Shown: one piece after another, positions 15,397 through 24,042 of the stretch | Position numbering within the stretch: position 1 is the stretch's first letter | Layout of the letters: each line of letters begins with the position of its first letter | Source: Streptomyces cellostaticus | GTDB taxonomy: Bacteria; Actinomycetota; Actinomycetes; Streptomycetales; Streptomycetaceae | Assembly (NCBI RefSeq): GCF_001513965.1 | Contig: NZ_KQ948027.1 | Span: 190,992-254,991, forward strand | DNA length: 64,000 nucleotides | Direction of reading: 5' to 3' | Program-made: the position numbers and the translations under genes | The notes under the pieces: generated by a model | Seen by the model: only the letters and a program-made list of their open reading frames with translations | Database searches by the model: none | What the model was told of the DNA's origin: nothing

Positions 15397-16827
15397 TCAG
15401 TTGCCGTCGCCGCCACCCAGGTGGTGGACGCGGAGCATGTTGGTGGTGCCGGGGACCCCGGGGGGCGAGCCGGCGGTGATGATGACGGTGTCGCCCGCCT
15501 CGAAGCGGCCCAGCTTGGCGATCTCCTGGTCCACCAGGTCGACCATCTCGTCGGTGGTGTTCACGAACGGCACGATGTGCGACTCCACACCCCAGCTGAG
15601 GGTGAGCTGGTTGCGGGTGCCCTCGTCCGTGGTGAAGGCGATGATCGGCTGGGTCGCGCGGTAGCGGGACAGGCGGCGCGCGGTGTCACCGGACTGGGTG
15701 AAGGCGATCAGGCCCCGGCCGCCGAGGAAGTCGGCGATCTCGCAGGCCGCGCGGGCCACCGAACCACCCTGCGTGCGCGGCTTCTTGCCCGGCACGAGCG
15801 GCTGCAGGCCCTTGGAGAGCAGCTCCTGCTCGGCCGCGGTGACGATCTTCGACATCGTCTTGACCGTCTCGACCGGGTAGGCGCCCACGCTCGACTCGGC
15901 CGACAGCATGACCGCGTCGGCGCCGTCCAGGATCGCGTTGGCCACGTCGGAGGCCTCGGCGCGGGTCGGGCGGGAGTTGGTGATCATCGACTCCATCATC
16001 TGGGTCGCCACGATCACCGGCTTGGCGTTGCGCCGGCACATCTCCACCAGGCGCTTCTGCACCATGGGGACCTTCTCCAGCGGGTACTCGACGGCGAGGT
16101 CACCGCGGGCCACCATGACGGCGTCGAACGCCGCGACGACTTCCTCCATGTTCTCGACCGCCTGCGGCTTCTCCACCTTGGCGATCACCGGGACCCGGCG
16201 GCCCTCCTCGTCCATCACGCGGTGGACGTCCTGCACGTCCTTGGCGTCCCGGACGAAGGACAGCGCGACCATGTCGCAGCCCATGCGGAGGGCGAAGCGC
16301 AGGTCCTCGATGTCCTTCTCGGACAGCGCGGGCACGTTCACGGCCGCGCCGGGCAGGTTGATGCCCTTGTGGTCGGAGACGACACCGCCCTCGATGACGA
16401 TCGTCTTCACCCGCGGGCCCTCGACGTCCAGGACCTTCAGCTCGACGTTGCCGTCGTTGATCAGGATCTGGTCGCCGCGCGAGACATCGCCCGGCAGCCC
16501 CTTGTACGTCGTACCGCAGATCTGCTTGTCGCCCGGTACGTCCTCGGTCGTGATGACGAACTCGTCACCGCGCTCCAGCTCGACGGGACCCTCGGCGAAG
16601 GTCTCCAGACGGATCTTCGGGCCCTGCAGGTCGGCGAGGACACCGATGGCCCGGCCGGTCTCCTTGGCGGCGGCCCGGACGCGGTCGTACCGCGCCTGGT
16701 GCTCGGCGTGGGTGCCGTGGCTGAAGTTGAACCGGGCCACATTCATGCCCGCGTCGAGCATGGCGACGAGCATCTCGTGGGAGTCGACCGCGGGGCCGAG
16801 AGTACAGACGATTTTCGAACGGCGCAT
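15397..16827 (-). CDS. pyk: Pyruvate kinase
   Basis: A 476-residue pyruvate kinase converting phosphoenolpyruvate and ADP to pyruvate and ATP, the last step of glycolysis. Diagnostic segments are RRSKIVCTLGPA, the NFSHGTHAEH substrate-binding turn, GPKIRLETF, VIAKVEKPQAVEN with the catalytic lysine, MVARGDLAVEYP, ATQMMESMI, and a C-terminal regulatory domain (FTQSGDTARRLSRYR). Length is normal. It is followed on the same strand, upstream, by ackA-pta with a 130-bp AT-rich gap holding GGAATATTCC, so it probably has its own promoter. This is one of the pyruvate kinases usual in Streptomyces. Confidence 0.96.
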   Translation of the reverse strand: MRRSKIVCTLGPAVDSHEMLVAMLDAGMNVARFNFSHGTHAEHQARYDRVRAAAKETGRAIGVLADLQGPKIRLETFAEGPVELERGDEFVITTEDVPGDKQICGTTYKGLPGDVSRGDQILINDGNVELKVLDVEGPRVKTIVIEGGVVSDHKGINLPGAAVNVPALSEKDIEDLRFALRMGCDMVALSFVRDAKDVQDVHRVMDEEGRRVPVIAKVEKPQAVENMEEVVAAFDAVMVARGDLAVEYPLEKVPMVQKRLVEMCRRNAKPVIVATQMMESMITNSRPTRAEASDVANAILDGADAVMLSAESSVGAYPVETVKTMSKIVTAAEQELLSKGLQPLVPGKKPRTQGGSVARAACEIADFLGGRGLIAFTQSGDTARRLSRYRATQPIIAFTTDEGTRNQLTLSWGVESHIVPFVNTTDEMVDLVDQEIAKLGRFEAGDTVIITAGSPPGVPGTTNMLRVHHLGGGDGN

Positions 16828-16957
16828 GGGGCGATCCTATCGGTTTGTTTCGCTGCGGAATATTCCGTCTGGCGGAAGATACAAATGGGCGGACATGCGC
16901 TCAAGCGTGTTACTGCCGTGTATTGCTTCAGCTGCCACGTGGCGGAGCCGCATATTG

Positions 16958-18163
16958 TTACTGCCCGACCAGCGCGTACGTCTGTGTGGCGATCTCCAGT
17001 TCCTCATCGGTCGGCACCACGGCGACCGCCACCCGCGCGGACGCGGGCGAGATCAGCCGCGGCTTCTCGCCGCGTACGGCGTTCAGCTCGCCGTCGACCG
17101 CCAGGCCCAGCCCCTCCAGGCCCGCGATCGCCGCCTGGCGCACCGGCGCCGCGTTCTCGCCGACCCCGGCCGTGAACGCGACCGCGTCCACCCGGCCGAG
17201 CACCGCGTAATAGGCGCCGATGTACTTCTTGAGCCGGTGAATGTAAATGCCGAAGGCGAGCTCGGCCTCTTCGTCGCCCTCGTCGATCCGGCGGCGGATC
17301 TCCCGCATGTCATTGTCCCCGCACAGGCCGAACAGACCGCTCCTCTTGTTGAGAAGAGTGTCGATCTCGTCCATGGACATTCCGCCAACACGCGCCAAAT
17401 GGAAGATGACGGCGGGATCCAGGTCGCCGGACCGTGTTCCCATCACCAGTCCCTCCAACGGCGTCAGTCCCATGGAGGTGTCCACGCACCGGCCGCCCTC
17501 GACCGCCGACGCCGAGGCGCCGTTGCCGAGGTGCAGCACGATCACGTTCACCTCCGAGGGGTCCTTGCCCAGCAGCCGCGCGGTCTCGCGGGAGACGTAC
17601 GCGTGCGAGGTGCCGTGGAAACCGTAGCGGCGGATGCGGTGCCGGTCCGCGATCTTCGGGTCGATCGCGTAGCGCGCCGCGGACTCCGGCATGGTCGTGT
17701 GGAACGCCGTGTCGAAGACCGCGACCTGCGGCAGATCGGGGCGCAGCGCCTGCGCGGTGCGGATGCCGGTGAGGTTGGCCGGGTTGTGCAGCGGCGCGAC
17801 CGGGATCAGCCGCTCGATCTCGGCGAGCACCTCGTCGTCGATGACGGTGGGCTCGGTGAAGAACATGCCGCCGTGCACCACCCGGTGCCCGATCGCGGCC
17901 AGTGCCGGCGAGTCCAGGCCGAGGCCGTCGCGGGCCAGCTCCTCGGCGACCGCCTTGAGGGCCGCGTCGTGGTCGGCGATCGGACCGGTGTGCTCACGGG
18001 TGTCGCCCGTGCCGACGCAGGTGTGCTTGAGCCGGGAGGTCTGCTCGCCGATGCGCTCGACCAGACCCACGGCCAGCCGGCTGCTGTCCCGCATGTCCAG
18101 CAGCTGGTACTTCACCGACGAGGAGCCGGAGTTGAGGACGAGGACACGGGTGGGGGAGGTCAC
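16958..18163 (-). CDS. ackA: Acetate kinase
   Basis: A 401-residue acetate kinase (acetyl phosphate + ADP to acetate + ATP). The opening VLVLNSGSSSVKYQL, the IGHRVVHGG turn, the RRYGFHGTSHAYVS signature and the FTAGVGENAAPVR nucleotide-binding loop are all present. Start GTG 18163 overlaps the pta stop by GTGA, which fixes the start and shows a coupled pta-ackA operon. Together they convert acetyl-CoA to acetate with ATP formation, or run in reverse to assimilate acetate. Confidence 0.96.
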   Translation of the reverse strand: MTSPTRVLVLNSGSSSVKYQLLDMRDSSRLAVGLVERIGEQTSRLKHTCVGTGDTREHTGPIADHDAALKAVAEELARDGLGLDSPALAAIGHRVVHGGMFFTEPTVIDDEVLAEIERLIPVAPLHNPANLTGIRTAQALRPDLPQVAVFDTAFHTTMPESAARYAIDPKIADRHRIRRYGFHGTSHAYVSRETARLLGKDPSEVNVIVLHLGNGASASAVEGGRCVDTSMGLTPLEGLVMGTRSGDLDPAVIFHLARVGGMSMDEIDTLLNKRSGLFGLCGDNDMREIRRRIDEGDEEAELAFGIYIHRLKKYIGAYYAVLGRVDAVAFTAGVGENAAPVRQAAIAGLEGLGLAVDGELNAVRGEKPRLISPASARVAVAVVPTDEELEIATQTYALVGQ

Positions 18164-20250
18164 TGCTCGGACGCCTTCTCGCTCGGGTTCTGGGCCTGGA
18201 TCGCCGTGATGGCGACGGTGGAGACGATGTCCTGGACGAGTGCGCCCCGGGACAGGTCGTTGACCGGCTTGCGCAACCCCTGCAGGACCGGCCCGACGGC
18301 GATCGCGCCGGCCGAGCGCTGCACGGCCTTGTAGGTGTTGTTGCCGGTGTTGAGGTCGGGGAAGATCAGCACGCTGGCCTGCCCGGCGACATCGGAGTCC
18401 GGCAGCTTGGTCGCGGCGATGGACGGCTCGACGGCGGCGTCGTACTGGATCGGCCCCTCGATCTTCAGGTCCGGCCGGCGCGAGCGCGCCAGCTCGGTGG
18501 CCTCGCGCACCTTGTCGACGTCGGCGCCCGAGCCCGACGTACCGGTGGAGTAGGACAGCATCGCGATCCGCGGCTCCACGCCGAACTGCGCCGCCGTGCC
18601 CGCCGACTGGATGGCGATGTCCGCCAGCTGCTGGGCGTTCGGGTCCGGGTTGACCGCGCAGTCGCCGTAGACCAGCACCTTGTCGGCCAGGCACATGAAG
18701 AAGACGGAGGAGACGATCGAGGAGTCCGGCTTCGTCTTGATGATCTCGAAGGCGGGCCGGATGGTGGCCGCGGTCGAGTGCACCGAGCCCGACACCATGC
18801 CGTCGGCCAGACCCTCCTGGACCATCAGCGTGCCGAAGTAGTTCACGTCGGAGACGACGTCGTAGGCCAGCTCCACCGTCACGCCCTTGTGGGCGCGCAG
18901 CCGGGCGTACTGCTCGGCGAAGGCGTCCCGCAGCTCGCTGGTGGCCGGGTCGATCAGCTGGCTGTCGCCGAGGTCGATGCCCAGGTCGGCGGCCTTCTTG
19001 CGGATCTGGTCGACCGGGCCGAGCAGGGTCAGGTCGCACACCCCGCGGCGCAGCAGCACCTCGGCCGCGTGCAGCACCCGCTCCTCGGTGCCCTCCGGGA
19101 GAACGACCCTTCGCCGGTCCGAGCGGGCCTGCTCGAGGAGCTTGTGCTCGAACATCATCGGGGTGACCCGGTCACTGCTCGGTGCCGAGACCCGGCGGGC
19201 CAGGTCGGCGGTGTCGGTGTACCGCTCGAACAGACCGAGCGCGGTCTCCGCCTTGCGCGGGGTGGCCGCCGTCATCTTCCCCTCCAGGGCGAAGAGCTGC
19301 TCGGCGGTGGGGAAGCTGGTGCCGGACACCGAGATCACCGGGGTGCCCGGTGCGAGCCGGGCGGCCAGCGTGAGGATCTCCTCGCGCGGCACCTCGTTCA
19401 GGGTCAGCAGCACGCCGGCTATCGGCGGGGTGCCGGCACTGTGCGCGGCCAGCGAGCCGACGACCAGGTCGGCGCGGTCGCCCGGGGTCACGACCAGGCA
19501 GCCCGGGGTCAGGGCGCCCAGGAAGTTCGGCAGCATCGCACCGCCGAAGACGAAGCCCAGCGCGTCCCGGGCGAGCCCGGAGTCGTCGCCGAGCAGCACC
19601 TTGGCGTCGAGGGTCTGGGCGATCTGGGCGACCGTCGGCGCGGACAGCGCCGGCTCGTCGGGCAGCACGTACGTGGGCACCGGCAGGCGGTTGCCGAGCC
19701 GCTCGGCGATCTCGTCGCGGTCCTCGCGGGCCACCCGGTTGGCGACCATGGCCAGCACGTCGCAGCCCAGCCCGTCGTACGCCCGGTAGGCGTTGCGCGT
19801 CTCGGCCAGCACGGACTCGGCCGTCTGCTTACGGCCGCCCACCACCGGGATCACGGAGGCGCCGAACTCGTTGGCGAGGCGCGCGTTCAGGGACAGCTCG
19901 TCGGGCAGCTGGGTGTCGGCGAAGTCCGTGCCGAGGACGAGGACGACGTCGTAGTCCCGGGCCACCAGGTGGAACCGGTCGACCAGCGTGGAGACCAGCT
20001 CGTCCGTGCCCTGCTCGGCCTGGAGCGCGGACGCCTCGTGGTAGTCCATGCCGTAGACGGTCGCCGGATCCTGGGAGAGGCGGTACCGGGCCCGCAACAG
20101 CTCGAACAGCCGATCGGGCGCGTGGTGCACGAGCGGACGGAACACGCCCACCCGGTCGACCTGCCGGGTCAGGAGCTCCATGACTCCCAGCTCGACGACC
20201 TGACGGCCGTCGCCGCGGTCGATCCCGGTCACGTACACGCTGCGCGTCAC
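18160..20250 (-). CDS. pta: Phosphate acetyltransferase
   Basis: A 696-residue long-form phosphotransacetylase (acetyl-CoA + phosphate to acetyl phosphate + CoA). The N-terminal part is a P-loop-like/DRTGG regulatory region (VYVTGIDRGDGRQVVELGVM). The C-terminal 330 residues form the PTA_PTB catalytic domain (RRVVLPEGTEERVLHAAEVL, ADGMVSGSVHSTAATIRPAF, LIFPDLNTGNNTYKAVQR). GTG 20250 is chosen because GGAG lies about nine bases upstream; ATG 20280 in the same frame lacks one. Three tandem 14-bp repeats lie just upstream. Confidence 0.95.
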   Translation of the reverse strand: MTRSVYVTGIDRGDGRQVVELGVMELLTRQVDRVGVFRPLVHHAPDRLFELLRARYRLSQDPATVYGMDYHEASALQAEQGTDELVSTLVDRFHLVARDYDVVLVLGTDFADTQLPDELSLNARLANEFGASVIPVVGGRKQTAESVLAETRNAYRAYDGLGCDVLAMVANRVAREDRDEIAERLGNRLPVPTYVLPDEPALSAPTVAQIAQTLDAKVLLGDDSGLARDALGFVFGGAMLPNFLGALTPGCLVVTPGDRADLVVGSLAAHSAGTPPIAGVLLTLNEVPREEILTLAARLAPGTPVISVSGTSFPTAEQLFALEGKMTAATPRKAETALGLFERYTDTADLARRVSAPSSDRVTPMMFEHKLLEQARSDRRRVVLPEGTEERVLHAAEVLLRRGVCDLTLLGPVDQIRKKAADLGIDLGDSQLIDPATSELRDAFAEQYARLRAHKGVTVELAYDVVSDVNYFGTLMVQEGLADGMVSGSVHSTAATIRPAFEIIKTKPDSSIVSSVFFMCLADKVLVYGDCAVNPDPNAQQLADIAIQSAGTAAQFGVEPRIAMLSYSTGTSGSGADVDKVREATELARSRRPDLKIEGPIQYDAAVEPSIAATKLPDSDVAGQASVLIFPDLNTGNNTYKAVQRSAGAIAVGPVLQGLRKPVNDLSRGALVQDIVSTVAITAIQAQNPSEKASEQ

Positions 20251-20269
20251 GTGTGCACTCCGTTCCCTG

Positions 20270-20311
20270 TGTCTCGTCATCGATGTCTCGACTGCGATGT
20301 CTCGTCTGCGG
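20270..20311. repeat. Three tandem 14-bp repeats upstream of pta
   Basis: Three successive copies of TGTCTCG-(T/A)C-(A/T)(T/G)CG(A/G) start at 20270, 20284 and 20298. They occupy positions -20 to -61 relative to the pta start codon, a place for regulator binding. Confidence 0.6.
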
Positions 20312-20460
20312 CATAAAAATCGCCCACCAAGGTGAGCAGAACCCTCTTGACAATACCCCTGGTGCCGGATAAGGCGCCCGTCAGGACTTCACCGCCCCGG
20401 CGGACGTGAAACAATCGCACTGGCTCACCGGCACCGACAGCGAGCAGGAGACACAGCACG

Positions 20461-21486
20461 ATGCGCATCGGAGTTCTCACCGCAGGCGGCGACTGCCCCG
20501 GCCTGAACGCCGTGATCCGGTCGGTCGTGCACCGGGCGGTGGCGCAGTACGGCGACGAGGTCATCGGTTTCGAGGACGGCTACCGGGGTCTGCTCGACCG
20601 CCACTACCGCTCCCTCGACCTGGACGCGGTCAGCGGCATCCTCGCCCGCGGCGGCACCATCCTCGGCTCCTCCCGCCTGGAGCGCGACCGGCTGCGCGAG
20701 GCCTGTGAAGGCGCCGCCGACATGGTCGAGGAGTTCGGCATCGACGCGCTGATCCCGATCGGCGGCGAGGGCACCCTGACGGCTGCCCGCATGCTCTCCG
20801 ACGCGGGTCTGCCGGTCGTCGGCGTCCCCAAGACCATCGACAACGACATCTCCTCCACGGACCGCACCTTCGGTTTCGACACCGCGGTCGGCGTCGCCAC
20901 CGAGGCGATGGACCGCCTGAAGACCACGGCCGAGTCCCACCAGCGCGTGATGGTCGTCGAGGTCATGGGCCGGCACGCCGGCTGGATCGCCCTGGAGTCC
21001 GGCATGGCCGCCGGCGCCCACGGCATCTGCCTGCCCGAGCGCCCCTTCGACCCCGCCGACCTGGTCAAGATGGTCGAGGAGCGGTTCTCCCGGGGCAAGA
21101 AGTTCGCGGTCGTCTGCGTCGCCGAGGGCGCCCACCCCGCCGAGGGCACCATGGACTACGGCAAGGGCGCGATCGACCAGTACGGCCACGAGCGCTTCCA
21201 GGGCATCGGCACCGCGCTCGCCTACGAGCTGGAGCGGCGCCTCGGCAAGGAGGCCAAGCCGGTCATCCTCGGCCACGTCCAGCGCGGCGGCGTCCCGACC
21301 GCCTACGACCGCGTCCTCGCCACCCGCTTCGGCTGGCACGCCGTCGAGGCCGCGCACCGCGGCGACTTCGGCAAGATGACCGCGCTGCGCGGCACCGACG
21401 TCCAGATGGTGCCGCTCGCGGAAGCGGTCACCGAGCTGAAGACGGTCCCGAAGGACCGGATGGACGAGGCGGAGTCGGTCTTCTAG
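20461..21486 (+). CDS. pfkA: ATP-dependent 6-phosphofructokinase
   Basis: A 341-residue phosphofructokinase (fructose 6-phosphate to fructose 1,6-bisphosphate). The N-terminal MRIGVLTAGGDCPGLNAVIR and the PKTIDNDI catalytic loop are clear. Gly104 (in IGGEGTL) with Lys124 (in VPKTIDND) is the mixed pattern of actinobacterial group III ATP-dependent enzymes; pyrophosphate-dependent enzymes have Asp at 104. TTGACA at 20347-20352 upstream may be the -35 of its promoter. The stop codon overlaps that of the convergent regulator within CTAG. Confidence 0.94.
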   Translation: MRIGVLTAGGDCPGLNAVIRSVVHRAVAQYGDEVIGFEDGYRGLLDRHYRSLDLDAVSGILARGGTILGSSRLERDRLREACEGAADMVEEFGIDALIPIGGEGTLTAARMLSDAGLPVVGVPKTIDNDISSTDRTFGFDTAVGVATEAMDRLKTTAESHQRVMVVEVMGRHAGWIALESGMAAGAHGICLPERPFDPADLVKMVEERFSRGKKFAVVCVAEGAHPAEGTMDYGKGAIDQYGHERFQGIGTALAYELERRLGKEAKPVILGHVQRGGVPTAYDRVLATRFGWHAVEAAHRGDFGKMTALRGTDVQMVPLAEAVTELKTVPKDRMDEAESVF

Positions 21487-22196
21487 GGCCTGTCCTCCTC
21501 CAGCCTCTCCCAGAAGTACTCGACGATCTGGTCGAGGAAGTCGCGGCCGGCGTCACCGGCGGCGCTGGCCGCGCTGTTCCCGCCCCAACTGAGGCTGGCC
21601 ACCATCTGCCCCTGGTAGTCCTGGTGCAGCTCCTGGAGCACCTGCTCCAGCCGCTCCCGCTCCACCGGCGCGATCTTCGCGACCGGCCGCACATAGGCCT
21701 GCCAGCGGGTGGTGACGGCGCTGCGCAGCAGCTCGGCGAGCCGCTCCTCGCGGCCGGTGACGGCGACGAAGTCGGGCAGCCGCAGATCCAGGATCTCCGC
21801 GAGCGAGGCCGCCTGCCGGTCGTTGCCGCGCCAGTCGCCGCTCTCCTCCATGCGCAGATAGCTGCGCAGATCGATCCCGAGGGCACGGGCGACGTCCTCG
21901 GGCGCGAGCGCACGGGCGATCCGGTGCTCGCGCAGGGTCCTCGGCCGGCCGATGAGCTCGCCCGGCGAACACCACAGCACACCCGCGAGCGCGGTGAGCT
22001 CGGGGTTGCTGGGCGCGGCGGTACCGCGCTCCCAGGCGGTCACGAGATCGGGGGTGACATACGGCATCCCGTACGAGGCACGCAGCCCGTAGGCGACGTG
22101 CTCGGGCCCCATGCCGAGCGCGGCGCGGAGCCTGCGGGCGGCCGGGGCGTTGAACGGGGGAGCCGAGGGGTTCGGCTGGGCTGAGGGTTGGCGCAC
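21483..22196 (-). CDS. Helix-turn-helix (XRE-like) regulator
   Basis: A protein of about 237 residues with two apparent XRE-type HTH motifs. The first is around residues 25-75 (AALGMGPEHVAYGLRASYG, TPDLVTAWERGTAAPSNPEL). The second is around 88-130 (REHRIARALAPEDVARALGI, RSYLRMEESGDWRGNDRQ). A C-terminal region ends FLDQIVEYFWERLEEDRP. Start GTG 22196 is preferred but uncertain; TTG 22205 is possible and neither has a clear ribosome binding site. It shares a four-base CTAG stop overlap with pfkA, so antisense interference at the 3' ends is possible. Targets unknown. Confidence 0.75.
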   Translation of the reverse strand: MRQPSAQPNPSAPPFNAPAARRLRAALGMGPEHVAYGLRASYGMPYVTPDLVTAWERGTAAPSNPELTALAGVLWCSPGELIGRPRTLREHRIARALAPEDVARALGIDLRSYLRMEESGDWRGNDRQAASLAEILDLRLPDFVAVTGREERLAELLRSAVTTRWQAYVRPVAKIAPVERERLEQVLQELHQDYQGQMVASLSWGGNSAASAAGDAGRDFLDQIVEYFWERLEEDRP

Positions 22197-22333
22197 TCCG
22201 CACAAGCTAGGGGTGCGCCGGGGGGATGACTACGGGCCGTTCTGACAGGATCACTAATTGTAGGAACGTACGGTTCCGGCCGTTCGGTACGTTCCGGCCG
22301 TTCGGTAGGTAACGGACAGATCACCCCCGTCCG

Positions 22334-23161
22334 TCATCCCTTGACCGCGCCACCCAGCGCGAACCCACCCCCCAGCCGCCGCGCCACGAGCACATACAAA
22401 AGGATCACCGGCGTCGAGTAGATCACGGAGAACGCGGCGAGCTGCCCGTACGCCACCATGCCCCGGTTGCCGAAGAACTCGTTGATGCTGACCGAGGCCG
22501 GCATCTGGTCCGGCGTGAGCAGGAGCATGAAGGGGACGAAGAAGTTCCCCCACATCATCACGAACGAGAACACGGTGACGACGGCGAGGCCCGGCCCCAT
22601 CAGCGGCAGCACGATCCGGACGAGGGACTGGAAGGAGGATGCCCCGTCCGTCCAGGCCGCCTCCTCCAGCTCCTTCGGCACCCCGTCCATGAAGTTCTTC
22701 ATCAGCCAGATGGCGAAGGGCAGTTGGGACGCGGCGAAGAAGAAGAACGTCCCCTGCAGGGTGTCGATCAGGTTCACCCGCACGAACAGCGCGTACACCG
22801 GCACCATGATCGCGGTGATCGGCAGACTCGTCGCGAACAGGATCGTCAGCAGGAACGGCCGGTTGAGCCGGGACCGGAACCGGGACAGGGGATAGGCGGC
22901 GAGGGCCGCACAGACGACGGTCAGCGCGGTGGCTCCCCCGCACAGGATCAGGCTGTTGAGCAGCGGGGTGTAGACGATGTCCGGGGTGAGGACCGCGTCG
23001 AAGTTGCCGAAGGTGAACCCGTCGGGCACCTTGACCTTCAGGTCGGGGTGCGCGTCCACGGAGGACAGCAGCACCCACGCGAGGGGCAGCGCGAAGGCGA
23101 GGGCCACGGCGATCAGCCCGGCATCGGCGGCGAGGCGACGCGAGGCACGTTCTCGGGGCAT
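22334..23161 (-). CDS. Sugar ABC transporter permease (MalG-type)
   Basis: A 275-residue inner permease with about six hydrophobic segments. It carries the EAA-loop motif ELEEAAWTDGASSFQSLVRIVLPLM in the fourth cytoplasmic loop, which contacts the ATPase. The start MPRERASRRLAADAGLIAVA is at ATG 23161. It is the last gene of a binding protein-permease-permease operon. No ATPase gene accompanies it, so it should use a shared ATPase such as MsiK, as many Streptomyces sugar importers do. Confidence 0.9.
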   Translation of the reverse strand: MPRERASRRLAADAGLIAVALAFALPLAWVLLSSVDAHPDLKVKVPDGFTFGNFDAVLTPDIVYTPLLNSLILCGGATALTVVCAALAAYPLSRFRSRLNRPFLLTILFATSLPITAIMVPVYALFVRVNLIDTLQGTFFFFAASQLPFAIWLMKNFMDGVPKELEEAAWTDGASSFQSLVRIVLPLMGPGLAVVTVFSFVMMWGNFFVPFMLLLTPDQMPASVSINEFFGNRGMVAYGQLAAFSVIYSTPVILLYVLVARRLGGGFALGGAVKG

Positions 23162-23169
23162 GGCTGCTC

Positions 23170-24042
23170 CTACACCTCCGTCCGCAGCAGACGCAGATAG
23201 ACGACGGAGAACAGGGAGCCGACGAGCAGCAGGAGCAGGGCGACGGCGGTGCCGTACCCGATCATGCTGTTCTGGAAGGCCTGTTCATACATGAACAGCG
23301 GCAGGGTCTGGCTCTTGTCGCCGGGCCCGCCCCTGGTCATCACCCAGATCAGCCCGAACACGGAGAGCGTCTGCAGGGTGTTGAGCATGAGGTTGGTGCC
23401 GATGGACCGGCGGATCATCGGCAGGGTGATGTGCCACATCCGCCGCCACCCGCCCGCCCCGTCCACCTCGGCGGCCTCCGTGATCTCGCTCGGTATCTCG
23501 TCCAGCGCGGCGGAGTAGACGAGCATCGAGAACGCCGTACCCCGCCAGACGTTGGCGAAGGAGACGGCGAGGACGGGGAGGGTGAACAGCCAGTTCTGGG
23601 CGGGCAGATGGAGTCGCTCCAGGATGGCGTTCAGCGTCCCCTCGCGCCGGAAGAAGGCGTAGAGCAGAAAGCCGGCGACGACTTCGGGCAGCACCCAGGC
23701 GGTGATGACGACTCCGCCGGTGACGGTACGCACGGGCTTGGAGGCCCGCTTCATCAGCGCCGCGAGGGCCAGCCCCAGGGTGTTCTGCCCGACGAGCGAG
23801 GACAGCACGGTGAACACCAGGGTCAGCCAGACGGCGTTCAGGAACGCGTCGTCCCGGAAGGCCCTGCGGAAATTGTCGAAGCCGACGAAGGAGGAGTGCG
23901 CCTGGCCGGTGAGCTGGAGGTCGGTGAAGGCGATGTAGACACAGTAGGCGATGGGGCCGGCGAGGAAGAGGAGCAGGAGGACCAGGGCGGGGGTGAGAGG
24001 AAGGGCCCTGGTGATCCGCCGATGGAGCCGAGGGAGCCTCAC
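23170..24042 (-). CDS. Sugar ABC transporter permease (MalF-type)
   Basis: A 290-residue membrane permease starting GTG 24042, in GTGA overlap with the binding-protein stop. It has about six transmembrane segments and the EAA motif EITEAAEVDGAGGWRRMWHI before LPMIRRSIG. LALTPALVLLL-type helix one and the FVGFDNFRRAF periplasmic part are typical of CUT1 importers. It pairs with the MalG-type permease eight bases downstream. The substrate is probably an oligosaccharide, with chitin- or GlcNAc-derived sugars possible given the DasR-like site upstream. Confidence 0.9.
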   Translation of the reverse strand: MRLPRLHRRITRALPLTPALVLLLLFLAGPIAYCVYIAFTDLQLTGQAHSSFVGFDNFRRAFRDDAFLNAVWLTLVFTVLSSLVGQNTLGLALAALMKRASKPVRTVTGGVVITAWVLPEVVAGFLLYAFFRREGTLNAILERLHLPAQNWLFTLPVLAVSFANVWRGTAFSMLVYSAALDEIPSEITEAAEVDGAGGWRRMWHITLPMIRRSIGTNLMLNTLQTLSVFGLIWVMTRGGPGDKSQTLPLFMYEQAFQNSMIGYGTAVALLLLLVGSLFSVVYLRLLRTEV

